This document shows positions 8,692-17,814 of a stretch of 64,000 nucleotides of DNA, one piece after another (position 1 is the first letter of the stretch; the number at the start of each line of letters is the position of its first letter). The notes below the pieces were generated by a model. The model was given only the letters and a program-made list of their open reading frames with translations, searched no databases and had not been told where the DNA came from. The translations under genes and the position numbers were made by a program. The DNA lies in assembly GCA_024695935.1 (NCBI GenBank), contig JAILHH010000022.1, forward strand, positions 1 to 64,000. The letters are read 5' to 3'. This DNA comes from Acetatifactor sp. Its GTDB lineage: Bacteria; Bacillota; Clostridia; Lachnospirales; Lachnospiraceae.

Positions 8692-10824
8692 TCAAATGCG
8701 GAAATTATTAACCGATGAAAGCAATCCTTCCGCATCCTTTGACAATTTTTCATTTGAATTATTCAGATTTTTAGCCAGATCTATCTGTTTTTGAGCGCTG
8801 TCACTTATGTTTTCAGTAACGGCTGTTGTTTCCTCCACCACTGCGGCAATATTGCTGACAGCCTCTAGGGTATGGTTCTTTACCTGCTCCACATCCTTTA
8901 TCTCTTCTGTGATCTTTTCCATGTGACCCATGAATCCTTCAAGTTCCACCGACACATTTTTAAATAGATCCACTGTGGACTCGGCTGACTGCTGCTGGTC
9001 GTTTAAAAGTCCGTCAACCTCAGTTGCCTTTCTGGTCATAAGTTCGCTTCTTTGCATGATCATCTCGATATTGTTCTCGATCTTTTTGGATGCAGTGAGG
9101 GACTGTTCCGCAAGCTTTCTGATCTCTTCCGCAACCACCATGAAGCCTGCACCGCTTGCTCCTGCTCTTGCAGCCTCTATAGATGCGTTAAAGGACAGGA
9201 GATTACTCTCCTCCGCCACATCATTTATGAGAGACACCGTGTTTTTTACAAGCTGTGTTTCCTTTGCCAGCAGCTCTATCTGCTCTAGGATCTCCTTTGT
9301 GGTAAATGCTGTGGTTTCGATCTTTGTATTCAGATCCATCACTGTCTTTATGCCGTCTTCCACAGCCTCGCCTGTCTGTTTGGCGATCCTGCCCATCACG
9401 GCATTGTTTTTGTTCACATCCTCGATCTTTTGAGATAAAAGGTTCATTTCCTCAAGGCACTCCGTGGCCTGACCGGCCTGCTGGCTTGCGCCCTTTTCAA
9501 GTTCAAGGAGGGCCGATCCCATGTCATCAGCGCTTCTGATGATGCCGACGCTTGCATTGTTTACATCCTGTGCCGAGAGATTTACGTTGTCTGCCACATT
9601 TTTAGTATCACCAATGAGACCCTTTACGCTTTCTATCATCTTTCCGATGCTCTTTATCAAAGCTCCGAACTCATCTCTTCTGGCATTTTTTACCGTGACT
9701 GTAAGGTCACCCTCTGCCACTCTGTCCATATCCTTTGAAAGCTTTACGATTACACGGCTTATATCACCGGATATATATGCGGCGATCAAAAGTGCTACCA
9801 CAATGGCGATGAAATTGACCAAAATGATGATCCCCTTTATGGCATTTACCTGGCCTGTTATGGCATCAACCGGCAGGAAATTCACTATATAGCCGTTTCC
9901 CACAGCTAATCTGTTAAATGTGCAAAGGTACTCTTCCCCGGAAACTTCAGTCTGGATCGAGCCGCAGTTTGTATCCGCGCCGCTTTTTTCCATGAGGTAA
10001 TCAATTCCCGGCACTGCAAAACCCTCCGGCATATTCGACGAGGTGATAATCTCGCCGGATTCAAATACATAGGCACTGCACGCATTCTCGTTAAAATCCA
10101 TGCTGTCCAAAATCTCCGTAAAGGATGAAAGCTTCACATCCAAAACCACGTATCCGATGGTCTTCATTCCGGAATTAAGGAGCTTTCTCACAAGGACCGC
10201 ACCGTATTTTTCCTGTGTGGATCCCAGCGTCTCATCCAGGAAGTCATGACCCCTCAGCCATACAAAATTTTCTCCGCTTTCATTTAATGCATTTACCTCC
10301 GCCGAATCGGCAAAACCTTTGTGCTCGCCGTCCTTGAAATTTTTGATGGTGGAAATGGGATCCTCCCCTGTGGGAATGATGGATATGGCATATAAAAAGT
10401 CATCCCCGCCCACTGTGGCGATCACATCCTTGTACAGGGCGTTGTAGGCATTAAATTCCTCCGGCGAATTCTTTTCATACTGTCCCGTGTAATATTTTTT
10501 TAAGTTTGCATTGCTGACTAACTTTGTGGCTTCACTCTCCACGGTAGAACTGATCAGTTCCAGATATTTACTGTTTGCATTAACGGTATCAAATACGGCC
10601 CCGCGGTAATTGCTCATAATGATGTCGGATGCCTTTAAATACGTGAACAGACCCATAAACCCGATAAGCACGATCATTACGGCAAAGGCCGCCACAAGCT
10701 TTGTTCTGACGGATTTAAAGCCTATGCCTTTAATCCTTAAAGATTTTTTACCGGCTCTGTTTTTGATCTTCTTTTCGTTCGCCTTTTTTTCTGCTTTTGA
10801 AACTCTTTTTTTCATCTCTTTCAT
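8692..10824 (-). CDS. Methyl-accepting chemotaxis protein with Cache-type sensor
   Basis: This 710-residue transmembrane chemoreceptor would signal to CheA/CheW. A very basic cytoplasmic tail (1-40) is followed by TM1 (about 42-62), an extracytoplasmic domain of some 265 residues that looks like a dCache-type ligand sensor, TM2 (about 331-351), a HAMP linker and a coiled-coil signalling domain. The conserved hairpin tip is visible around LLSFNASIEAARAGASGAGF. The end (NNFRI) shows no CheR-tethering pentapeptide. It lies 20 bp after the GH2 gene and 19 bp before manA, in the same direction, so it is probably co-transcribed with mannan genes. A ligand linked to mannan breakdown is inferred from position only. 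Confidence 0.92.
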   Translation of the reverse strand: MKEMKKRVSKAEKKANEKKIKNRAGKKSLRIKGIGFKSVRTKLVAAFAVMIVLIGFMGLFTYLKASDIIMSNYRGAVFDTVNANSKYLELISSTVESEATKLVSNANLKKYYTGQYEKNSPEEFNAYNALYKDVIATVGGDDFLYAISIIPTGEDPISTIKNFKDGEHKGFADSAEVNALNESGENFVWLRGHDFLDETLGSTQEKYGAVLVRKLLNSGMKTIGYVVLDVKLSSFTEILDSMDFNENACSAYVFESGEIITSSNMPEGFAVPGIDYLMEKSGADTNCGSIQTEVSGEEYLCTFNRLAVGNGYIVNFLPVDAITGQVNAIKGIIILVNFIAIVVALLIAAYISGDISRVIVKLSKDMDRVAEGDLTVTVKNARRDEFGALIKSIGKMIESVKGLIGDTKNVADNVNLSAQDVNNASVGIIRSADDMGSALLELEKGASQQAGQATECLEEMNLLSQKIEDVNKNNAVMGRIAKQTGEAVEDGIKTVMDLNTKIETTAFTTKEILEQIELLAKETQLVKNTVSLINDVAEESNLLSFNASIEAARAGASGAGFMVVAEEIRKLAEQSLTASKKIENNIEMIMQRSELMTRKATEVDGLLNDQQQSAESTVDLFKNVSVELEGFMGHMEKITEEIKDVEQVKNHTLEAVSNIAAVVEETTAVTENISDSAQKQIDLAKNLNNSNEKLSKDAEGLLSSVNNFRI

Positions 10825-10844
10825 GCCTTAAACCCCCTTAGCAT

Positions 10845-13313
10845 TTAATGAATGTCAAATACGCTTCTTACGCGGAGCCCTTTTACGGATCCTTTGATGA
10901 CTTTTATGCTTTTCACACCCGGGTCCATATCAAAAAAGTTATCCTCCAGGATCAGGTCATCGTTTTCATTTCTGATCTCCACATTTTTGGCAAATCCCTC
11001 TGAAATGACCCTGATCTCATTTTTTGAAACTGCCGTTACCGACAATCCCGGATCTATGAATTTAAAATATTTCGGTGCCGTAAAAAGAGCGGTTCCGGAG
11101 GATATCTCTTTTCCGTTCTCGATTGCTTTGAAAGATACGTATTGCGAATATATATCAAGTCCCGGGAATTCTGTCTTTGGAATATAAAAACTGCTCAGCG
11201 GATTTACATGAACATGCTTTATCTCTTTTTTTCCCAAATGATCAGCCAAAGAACCGTCGGAATTTCTGACTTCATAGTTCACCGTTATGACTTTGCTCTC
11301 CATGGTCTCATTTGCCACGTTCAGCCTGATTGCCGGTACAAAATCCGTAAACTCGGCATTTATGTCTATCTCGCCTGATACAGTGCTAGTCTCCTCACAG
11401 CTTATAAGCACCGGTGCAAAGAATCTCTTGGCAAAATAGTGAAGCGCCTTCCATCTTCCGTAATAATCAATTGAAGACCAGCTGATCACAGGCCAACAGT
11501 CATTAAGCTGCCAATAAAGAGTTCCCATACATATACCACGGTTTCGCCTGAAATGCTCCACTCCGTATCTGATAGCTTCACCCGCCAGAAGCTGAGATGC
11601 GTATATCAGGGTGTCAAAATCCGTTGGATATTTATATGTGGCCTGCATGTAATTCATGATCTTTGAATTGGCGGATCTGTTTCTCTGGTGTTTCTCCATA
11701 CAAAAAGAAAACAGATTCATATCCTCTTTTGACGATATTACTTTTTTCAGAGTCTCGATGGAGGGGAGGGATTGAAAACCGAATTCCGACAAATATCTGA
11801 AATTATGTTTTCTGTACTCCGTAAAAGGTTTGTTGTTATGCCATACGTCCCAAAAATGTACATCTCCTCTTGAGAAATCATTGGGTTCGTCAAAAGAACC
11901 TCCGGATGACGGGCTGGAAGGCCAATAGATCAGATCCGGCGCATATTCCGAAACCCATTTTGGGAAAAGATACTCATACATTTTTATGTAATCTGCCTTT
12001 TGTCTGTGCCTTTTAACCCAGAGGTTTCCGTTTACGAACATCTCCATCTCATTGTTTCCGCACAGAATGGCCAGACACGGATGATGGGATATCCTTTCGA
12101 GATTATCTTTTATCTCAAGTCTGATATTCTCTTCAAACTCAGGATTCAGATCGTATATACCGCAGGCAAACATCATATCCTGCCAAACCAATAGTCCCAG
12201 TCTGTCACAAGCATCATAAAAATCGTCTCCCGGGAAAAATCCCCCGCCCCAGACGCGGATAGTATTAAAATTTGCCGCAGCACATTGTTCCAGGAGATTT
12301 TCCGTGCGCTCTTTATTTATCCTTCCGAGGAAACTGTCCTCCGGCACGTAATCGGCTCCGAAGGCAAACACCTCAATCCCGTTTACGCAGTGTGCAAAGC
12401 TTTCACCATAGGAATCCTTTTTTCTCTCAAGAGTCATGGTCCTTAAACCTATGCACTTTGACTTTTCAAAAAGGCTTCTGCCTTCGTATAAACATTTCAA
12501 TGTGACTTCATACAGATTCTGACTGCCATATCCCCTGGGCCACCATAAAAGCGGATTATTTATAAAGATCTCGCTTTCAGGCTCGTATGTCTCGTCAAGG
12601 ATGACCTTGCCTCCCGGATCCTTTATGGTCAAAACATATACCGGTTCTAAGCCTTCTTTCGAATATCTGTCGGAAAGCATTTCTTTTTCAACAAAGATCG
12701 AAAGACCGACTTTATCCCCGTAATGATTTTGATGGATCCGAAATCCCTCTATCCGAAGCACGTCATTTCCTTCAATAAATACCGGTCTGAATATTCCTGC
12801 ATCCGGCAGCCTGATCCCCCAGTCCCAGCCAAACATGTAATGCGCTTTTCTGATATGCACAAACCCCTGCATCGCTTCTTCGGAGCCGTCACACTCACAC
12901 TTTTCATAGGCATCTCTGATAAACTTAATAGGGGAATAAAGCCTTATTACCAATTGATTCCCTTTATTTTTAAGGATGTCCGTCACATCTGCCCTAAACG
13001 TCCTGTGCATATTGCAGGCTTTTAATATCAGAACATTGTTCAGGAAAACATCCGCCACGGTATCTATGCCTTCAAATACCAGTTCCTTTTTTTCTGAGGT
13101 GAAGACAGCGTCATCTGCGTCAAATGTGGTAATGAATTCGAAATCCTCTTCCATTACTTTCAGAGCGATCTTTTCATTGTCATCCACAAAAGGATCCGGA
13201 ATGACCATATTTTTCTGCAATATCTCAAGCACACTTCCGGTCTCGCCACATTCATACATTTTTCCGTTAGAGAGCCTTTTTAGTCTGAATCCGCCGATAA
13301 ATTGTTTTTCCAT
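10845..13313 (-). CDS. GH2 beta-mannosidase
   Basis: This 822-residue exo-enzyme would release mannose from non-reducing ends of mannooligosaccharides. It has no signal peptide, so it acts in the cytoplasm on imported sugars. A jelly-roll domain and an Ig-like domain (residues 1-300) precede the TIM barrel. The acid/base is Glu422 in ILCGNNEMEMF, and the nucleophile is Glu510 in YLSEFGFQS. The RVWGGGFFPGDDFYD and WQDMMFACG segments are characteristic of beta-mannosidases as opposed to beta-galactosidases in GH2. It follows the first importer's permeases by 35 bp and is co-directional with them. Free mannose would then be phosphorylated by the ROK kinase encoded upstream. Confidence 0.92.
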   Translation of the reverse strand: MEKQFIGGFRLKRLSNGKMYECGETGSVLEILQKNMVIPDPFVDDNEKIALKVMEEDFEFITTFDADDAVFTSEKKELVFEGIDTVADVFLNNVLILKACNMHRTFRADVTDILKNKGNQLVIRLYSPIKFIRDAYEKCECDGSEEAMQGFVHIRKAHYMFGWDWGIRLPDAGIFRPVFIEGNDVLRIEGFRIHQNHYGDKVGLSIFVEKEMLSDRYSKEGLEPVYVLTIKDPGGKVILDETYEPESEIFINNPLLWWPRGYGSQNLYEVTLKCLYEGRSLFEKSKCIGLRTMTLERKKDSYGESFAHCVNGIEVFAFGADYVPEDSFLGRINKERTENLLEQCAAANFNTIRVWGGGFFPGDDFYDACDRLGLLVWQDMMFACGIYDLNPEFEENIRLEIKDNLERISHHPCLAILCGNNEMEMFVNGNLWVKRHRQKADYIKMYEYLFPKWVSEYAPDLIYWPSSPSSGGSFDEPNDFSRGDVHFWDVWHNNKPFTEYRKHNFRYLSEFGFQSLPSIETLKKVISSKEDMNLFSFCMEKHQRNRSANSKIMNYMQATYKYPTDFDTLIYASQLLAGEAIRYGVEHFRRNRGICMGTLYWQLNDCWPVISWSSIDYYGRWKALHYFAKRFFAPVLISCEETSTVSGEIDINAEFTDFVPAIRLNVANETMESKVITVNYEVRNSDGSLADHLGKKEIKHVHVNPLSSFYIPKTEFPGLDIYSQYVSFKAIENGKEISSGTALFTAPKYFKFIDPGLSVTAVSKNEIRVISEGFAKNVEIRNENDDLILEDNFFDMDPGVKSIKVIKGSVKGLRVRSVFDIH

Positions 13314-13348
13314 TAAAACGTATATTTCCTTTCCCGTGGGTTTACTTA

Positions 13349-14209
13349 TTACTTAACCGCTCCGTCCGTCACTCCGCTGATGATATATTTTTGAAGGAAA
13401 ATATATATCACGATGGTAGGAATAGCCACCAGCACTATTGCTGCGCTCATAAGGGGCCACTCCGCCAGTTTGTCTCCGGAAAATGAATACAGGCTTGTAG
13501 CTGCCGTCTTTATCTTTGGCATATACATATAAGGCGTAAAGAAATCATTGTAGATTCCCAGAAGCTTTAAAATTATGGTCGTTGCTATGGCCGGCTTTAA
13601 CTGCGGCAGGATAATGGCGGTATAGATCTTTAATCTGCCTGCGCCGTCGAGCCTTGCGCTCTCATCAAGGGATACCGGTACGTTATTGATAAACTGCAGG
13701 AAAATATAGATCTGCATTATATCTGTACCAATATAGAGGATTATTCCGGCTAACAGCGTGTTATAAAGTCCCAAAGCCTTGATGACCTGGAATGTAGCTA
13801 TGGTCACTGTCATTCCGGGTATAAACGTAGGGATCAAAAATGCCAGATAAACTAACTTCCTTAATTTGAAATCAAATCTTGAAAGCGTGTAAGCCACAAG
13901 GGATGCGATCACTATGGTGATGGGCACCGAGATAATTACCAAAATCCCGGTATTTAAAAAGCCTGTCACAAAGTTTCCTTCCACGAAGGCTCTCACGTAA
14001 TTGGTGAAATTGGCGATATTTTCCGGCAGGCTCATGACACCGCTCATCATATATTCCTCATTGCTCTTTAACGAAACATTTAAGACTATGAGGAGTGGAG
14101 CGAAGACTCCGATGATACCTATGATCATGATCAGATATATAAAAGCTCTGCCTATGGCATTATTTATGATAAAAGTTGATTTGATCGGTTCTTTATGGTT
14201 CCGTAGCAT
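13349..14209 (-). CDS. ABC sugar importer permease (MalG/LplC type), importer 1
   Basis: This 286-residue inner-membrane protein has about six transmembrane helices. The EAA-type loop that contacts the ATPase is visible as LDESARLDGAGRLKIYTAIILPQLKPA, given here by its first and last residues in one run of the cytoplasmic loop near residue 180. It starts one base after the partner permease stop, so the two are translationally coupled. Together with the lipoprotein at 15177 it forms a carbohydrate uptake transporter of the CUT1 type. The ATPase is not encoded nearby, so a shared MsmK-like subunit elsewhere is likely. Substrate (mannooligosaccharides) is inferred from the neighbours. Confidence 0.9.
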   Translation of the reverse strand: MLRNHKEPIKSTFIINNAIGRAFIYLIMIIGIIGVFAPLLIVLNVSLKSNEEYMMSGVMSLPENIANFTNYVRAFVEGNFVTGFLNTGILVIISVPITIVIASLVAYTLSRFDFKLRKLVYLAFLIPTFIPGMTVTIATFQVIKALGLYNTLLAGIILYIGTDIMQIYIFLQFINNVPVSLDESARLDGAGRLKIYTAIILPQLKPAIATTIILKLLGIYNDFFTPYMYMPKIKTAATSLYSFSGDKLAEWPLMSAAIVLVAIPTIVIYIFLQKYIISGVTDGAVK

Positions 14210-14210
14210 A

Positions 14211-15077
14211 TCACTTGTCTCCTTTTAGAAAAGCATTCTGAACAGCTACAAGTAAGAGGATTATTATGAGTAGTATCACTCCCATTGCTGCCGCTTTTCC
14301 GTATTTTGAATAGTTGTATGCAAGTTCTAAGGACTTACTGATAAATGTGGCTGTTCTGCCGTTTGGTCCTCCCTTTGTGATAAGGAAAGGCTCGAAATAA
14401 ACCTGGAGTGCTCCGTTTAAACTCAGGAGCAGGGATACTTCCAGCATGGTTTTGATATTTGGAAGGGTTATAAAACGGACTGTCTGGAAGAACCCTGCGC
14501 CATCGATCCTGGCTGCCTCATACACATCCCCGGGGATGGATTGAAGAGCCGCGATATAGATAACCATTGTCCAGCCCACATATTTCCAAAAGCTGATAAA
14601 AGACAGCGCAAAGTTTGTCATGTAGGAGTTGCTGATAAAATGTACCGACTCCATGCCAAGCTTGTTTAACAGGAAATTGATGGGTGAATTGGAAAAGTCA
14701 TACATATAGTTGAACATGAACGCCACAGCCACGCCGTTGATGATATAGGGCATGAACAGTATTGCTCTGAATGTTGTTTTCATCTTTATATTGCTGTTTA
14801 ATAAAATTGCCAGAAACAGTCCGGCTACCTGCTGAATAAGTGCGGTTATTACATATGCCATGTTGTTTCCGAAGGTCTGAAACAACTCTTTTTGTGAAAA
14901 AATATCCTGATAGTTCCTGATGCCCACGTATTTCAGATCTCTGCTCATACCGTTCCAGCTCGTAAAAGACAACTGGATAAGTTTTGTCAGGGGGTAGTAT
15001 GAAAAGAGCACCAGAAGGGTCACGGGTATTATCAAAAAACAGATAACATATATTCTGTCTTTAGTTTTTGATTTCAT
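14211..15077 (-). CDS. ABC sugar importer permease (MalF/UgpA type), importer 1
   Basis: This 288-residue permease has about six transmembrane helices and an EAA-type loop (VYEAARIDGAGFFQTV). The start was placed at 15077, where AAAGGA precedes ATG by about 8 nt; the longer frame to 15119 has no ribosome site and runs into the intergenic hairpin. It follows the binding-protein gene, separated by about 100 bp containing a stable hairpin. Its stop lies one base from the next permease start. It forms the second half of the importer 1 membrane channel. Confidence 0.9.
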   Translation of the reverse strand: MKSKTKDRIYVICFLIIPVTLLVLFSYYPLTKLIQLSFTSWNGMSRDLKYVGIRNYQDIFSQKELFQTFGNNMAYVITALIQQVAGLFLAILLNSNIKMKTTFRAILFMPYIINGVAVAFMFNYMYDFSNSPINFLLNKLGMESVHFISNSYMTNFALSFISFWKYVGWTMVIYIAALQSIPGDVYEAARIDGAGFFQTVRFITLPNIKTMLEVSLLLSLNGALQVYFEPFLITKGGPNGRTATFISKSLELAYNYSKYGKAAAMGVILLIIILLLVAVQNAFLKGDK

Positions 15078-15105
15078 ATTTCCATCCTTTCTTGGGCGCA
15101 AAAAT

Positions 15106-15133
15106 GGCAGTATTGCCAATTAGCAATACTGCC
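15106..15133 (-). terminator. Intra-operon hairpin between binding protein and permease, importer 1
   Basis: Perfect 11-bp arms GGCAGTATTGC and GCAATACTGCC surround a 6-nt loop. There is no long T run, so it is more likely an mRNA-stabilising or partial-termination hairpin. This is a common way to make more binding protein than permease. Confidence 0.6.
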
Positions 15134-15176
15134 AACAAAATCAGCAATCCATAAATTGCATTCTTTTTTCAGTTAA

Positions 15177-16490
15177 TTAGTAATTCTTGCGCGCTGCTGC
15201 CCACTTTGCATTCCACTCATCGATAAGAGCCTGTGCCTTCTCGTCATCCTCTTCCATTACGTATGTGAGGAAGAAGTTCTGTCCGTCAAGCTCGATATCG
15301 TTTCTGATGTTGGAGAACTTTGCATCGCCTACGATGGGGCTTAAAGGCTCAACACCGTATGAGAGAAGCTCTGCAACGAAGGGATCGTTGACTTCGATGT
15401 TCAGGTTTGAAGGGATATCTGAAGCATCAAGAGGATTCTCAAGCATGTATGCAAGGAATGCCTTTGCGAGCTCGGGGCTCTCTGTATCCTTTGAAATACC
15501 CCACTGTTTTCCTGCACCGGCCTTGATATTCTTTGCGCCGGGGAAGGGGAACATACCGATGTCTTCCTGATTAGCGCCAAGTTCTACAAACTGTGAAGGA
15601 AGCCATGTCTCTGAATAATGCATAGCAACTTTGCCCTGAGCCAGGTCAAGTTTGAACTGATCCCAGTTTGCTGACATGATATCGTCCTCAAGCCAGCCGT
15701 TCTTGTAGCAGTTTCTGAGAATGTTCATAGAAGCAAGCATTGTTTCATCATAGATCTCATCCTGCTCTGCGTATTTGTTCTCGCCTCTCTCGTCACCTGC
15801 TGTAAGGGTAACCTCACCCCATCCGCACCATGCATAAATAGGCCAAATATCCTTGAAAGCTGTTCCGACAGGTGTGATTCCTGCTGCCTTGAGTTTCTCG
15901 CATGCTTCATAAAACTCATCAACTGTTGAAGGAACTTTATCAATACCTGCATTCGCAAAAGCTACCTTGTTGTAGATCATTCCGCAGTATGAAACAGTGA
16001 GGGGAAGTACATATAATGCACCGTCTGTTCCACGACCGTTCTCATAAAAGAGAATGTCGTCTGCTGTAAAAGGAAGATCATCGATAGGAAGGAAATAATC
16101 CTGGTATGTATCCTGGTTGATGGGATCTACCACATAAAAGAGGTCGGGTGCTTCGCCACCGGCAATTCTTGTAGCTACCACATCGTCATACTCTTTGATG
16201 GTTTCAAATTCTACTGTTGTTCCGGGGTGCAGATCCATGAAATCCTGTGCATATTTTGCGAGGCTGTCCTCAAGATCTGTACGGTTGCTGGCAACTACGA
16301 TGCTGCCTGTAAGTTCTTCGACCTCTGCTACCTCTGCGTCTGTTTCCTCTGCTACGTCAGCTGAAGTCTCTGTTTTTGCTGTACCTGCCTCAGGTGCAGT
16401 TTCCTGTGTCGCACCACTCTGTCCGCAACCGGATAAAACTCCGACTGTCATAAGGACAGATAAAAGTAATGCCAATGTTTTTTTCTTCAT
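15177..16490 (-). CDS. Sugar-binding lipoprotein of ABC importer 1
   Basis: This 437-residue extracellular solute-binding protein captures oligosaccharides for the two permeases encoded next. A lipoprotein signal peptide ends in the lipobox LSGC, and an acidic, Thr/Ala/Glu-rich linker (about 25-60) ties the binding domain to the membrane. The body has the family 1 binding-protein pattern (IVVASNRTDLEDSL, then GGEAPDLFYV). Start 16490 was chosen because GGAGG lies 7 nt upstream; the five extra codons before it contain that ribosome site. The protein is only distantly similar to the second binding protein at 29323, so the two importers may take different chain lengths or linkages. Confidence 0.92.
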   Translation of the reverse strand: MKKKTLALLLSVLMTVGVLSGCGQSGATQETAPEAGTAKTETSADVAEETDAEVAEVEELTGSIVVASNRTDLEDSLAKYAQDFMDLHPGTTVEFETIKEYDDVVATRIAGGEAPDLFYVVDPINQDTYQDYFLPIDDLPFTADDILFYENGRGTDGALYVLPLTVSYCGMIYNKVAFANAGIDKVPSTVDEFYEACEKLKAAGITPVGTAFKDIWPIYAWCGWGEVTLTAGDERGENKYAEQDEIYDETMLASMNILRNCYKNGWLEDDIMSANWDQFKLDLAQGKVAMHYSETWLPSQFVELGANQEDIGMFPFPGAKNIKAGAGKQWGISKDTESPELAKAFLAYMLENPLDASDIPSNLNIEVNDPFVAELLSYGVEPLSPIVGDAKFSNIRNDIELDGQNFFLTYVMEEDDEKAQALIDEWNAKWAAARKNY

Positions 16491-16538
16491 TACTGGTCCT
16501 CCCATATACTGAATAAAATGATTGTTATTAAATTTTTA

Positions 16539-16559
16539 AAGTTGCAACTTGTGATTATA
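16539..16559 (-). promoter_or_regulatory. -10 box with overlapping palindromic operator before importer 1
   Basis: On the minus strand a perfect TATAAT (complement of 16554-16559) is followed three bases later by the perfect 12-bp palindrome AAGTTGCAACTT (16539-16550). The palindrome falls where transcription would start. No good -35 is present, as expected for an activator-dependent promoter. The regulator is unknown. Confidence 0.45.
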
Positions 16560-16605
16560 TGTTAACCCTTAAGTACCGGGTTTTAAATTACATCCATTTA
16601 GTTTT

Positions 16606-17814
16606 CTATGCATTTTTTTGTCTGCCGTATTCATCGAAATCTGAAACATAATCAACTATCTCGTCGAAATTGGCCCAGGCCATGCCCACCTTCTGATCTG
16701 CAGCTCCATAACTCATGATGAGTTCATCATCCATCACGATGCCGCCGGTTGTAAAAATGCAGGGACATTCGAACTTATCGGGCAGTTCCCAGTCCTGTTT
16801 TGCATATATCAAACGCTTTGAACAACGGCTCACTATAACGGGGAAATCATTCTCTCTCTCTTCGAGTATCATGAATGACTGAGTGTATCCGTAATCCGGC
16901 ATCTGTTTGCCGTGATAACTCATAAGCCACCTGCCCTCATCTATCTTAAGCGGTGGGAAGGAAGCTCCGACTCTCTCCTCCTCCCAGTCAAACATTTCCT
17001 TAGCAAAAAGCCTGTGAGTGCATTTATCTGTCACGAAATCCTCCAGGTGTTCCGCACAGGCAATAAAGATCGAAGGCTTATAAACGCCTTTTCCTGCTTC
17101 GAATTTATCCGGCATCTCGGGCCTGTGAAGCATCACATACTGCATTTTGCCATCTATCTTCATTTTTTTCGGGAAGAAGAATACATCTCTGTTATCGGTC
17201 ACATTTCCATCCGTCAATGTACAGACATATCCGAAGGCTTTCTCATATTCTCCCTTTTTAAGGGCATCCAGATCAAGTTTGAAAAGTACTGTGGTGGTAT
17301 CATTTCTGTAGGCCGCATTTCCGAACGGATTGTCCGGATCCATGGCCCAGTCGGGCAGATTGTCTCTTCTCTTGTCGCCCTCCCAGTAAGGTCCGGGGGG
17401 GAACATTCTGCAGGCAGTGGTAAGATATAATTCTCCTTCTATCTCAAAGATCCTGGGATCCTCAATGCAACCGTTCGCATTGTTTACCACCTTTTTCCCG
17501 TTTATGTCTTCCACATACATTTTATCGATCTCATATTCGAGTTTTGGTGCAAGAGCCGGTCTTGAAAAATCCGGCATCCAGGTTTCACCCTTGTCATAGC
17601 TTACGGCATAGCCCAAAAAGATGGGATAGGGATCCGATAAGCCTTTTAAATTCTTCATAGGCCAAGGTCCGGTTGCCCTGAAAAGCATATGAAGTGTGTC
17701 TGACTCAGGATCCTTTACTATGGCAGGATTTAACACCATTGTGTCTGCCCATGAGCATCCTTCCTTTGGCTCAAGAACCGGACATGGTGAATATCTGATT
17801 TTGGGTTTATTCAT
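16606..17814 (-). CDS. GH130 glycoside phosphorylase of unclear subfamily
   Basis: This 402-residue cytoplasmic protein has a five-bladed propeller pattern of the GH130 type. The catalytic Asp is seen in CIEDPRIFEIEG. Residues matching the phosphate-binding set of GH130 phosphorylases are visible as Arg in LFRATG, Arg in MLHRPEMP and His in SYHGKQMP. Phosphorolysis is therefore more likely than hydrolysis. It differs from the two other GH130 proteins here, including a longer N-terminal half with KKVVNNANG before the catalytic motif, and I cannot assign a subfamily. Start 17814 has GGATAAGGAAA upstream and overlaps the ROK kinase stop by 8 bp, which points to coupled translation. The product may be mannose-1-phosphate from a mannoside whose acceptor sugar is not known. 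Confidence 0.8.
   Translation of the reverse strand: MNKPKIRYSPCPVLEPKEGCSWADTMVLNPAIVKDPESDTLHMLFRATGPWPMKNLKGLSDPYPIFLGYAVSYDKGETWMPDFSRPALAPKLEYEIDKMYVEDINGKKVVNNANGCIEDPRIFEIEGELYLTTACRMFPPGPYWEGDKRRDNLPDWAMDPDNPFGNAAYRNDTTTVLFKLDLDALKKGEYEKAFGYVCTLTDGNVTDNRDVFFFPKKMKIDGKMQYVMLHRPEMPDKFEAGKGVYKPSIFIACAEHLEDFVTDKCTHRLFAKEMFDWEEERVGASFPPLKIDEGRWLMSYHGKQMPDYGYTQSFMILEERENDFPVIVSRCSKRLIYAKQDWELPDKFECPCIFTTGGIVMDDELIMSYGAADQKVGMAWANFDEIVDYVSDFDEYGRQKNA

Noticed and set aside
8930-9433. Plus-strand open frame of 167 codons opposite the chemoreceptor signalling domain
   Set aside because: The coiled-coil heptad pattern of the real gene produces long antisense frames; no start signal is present.
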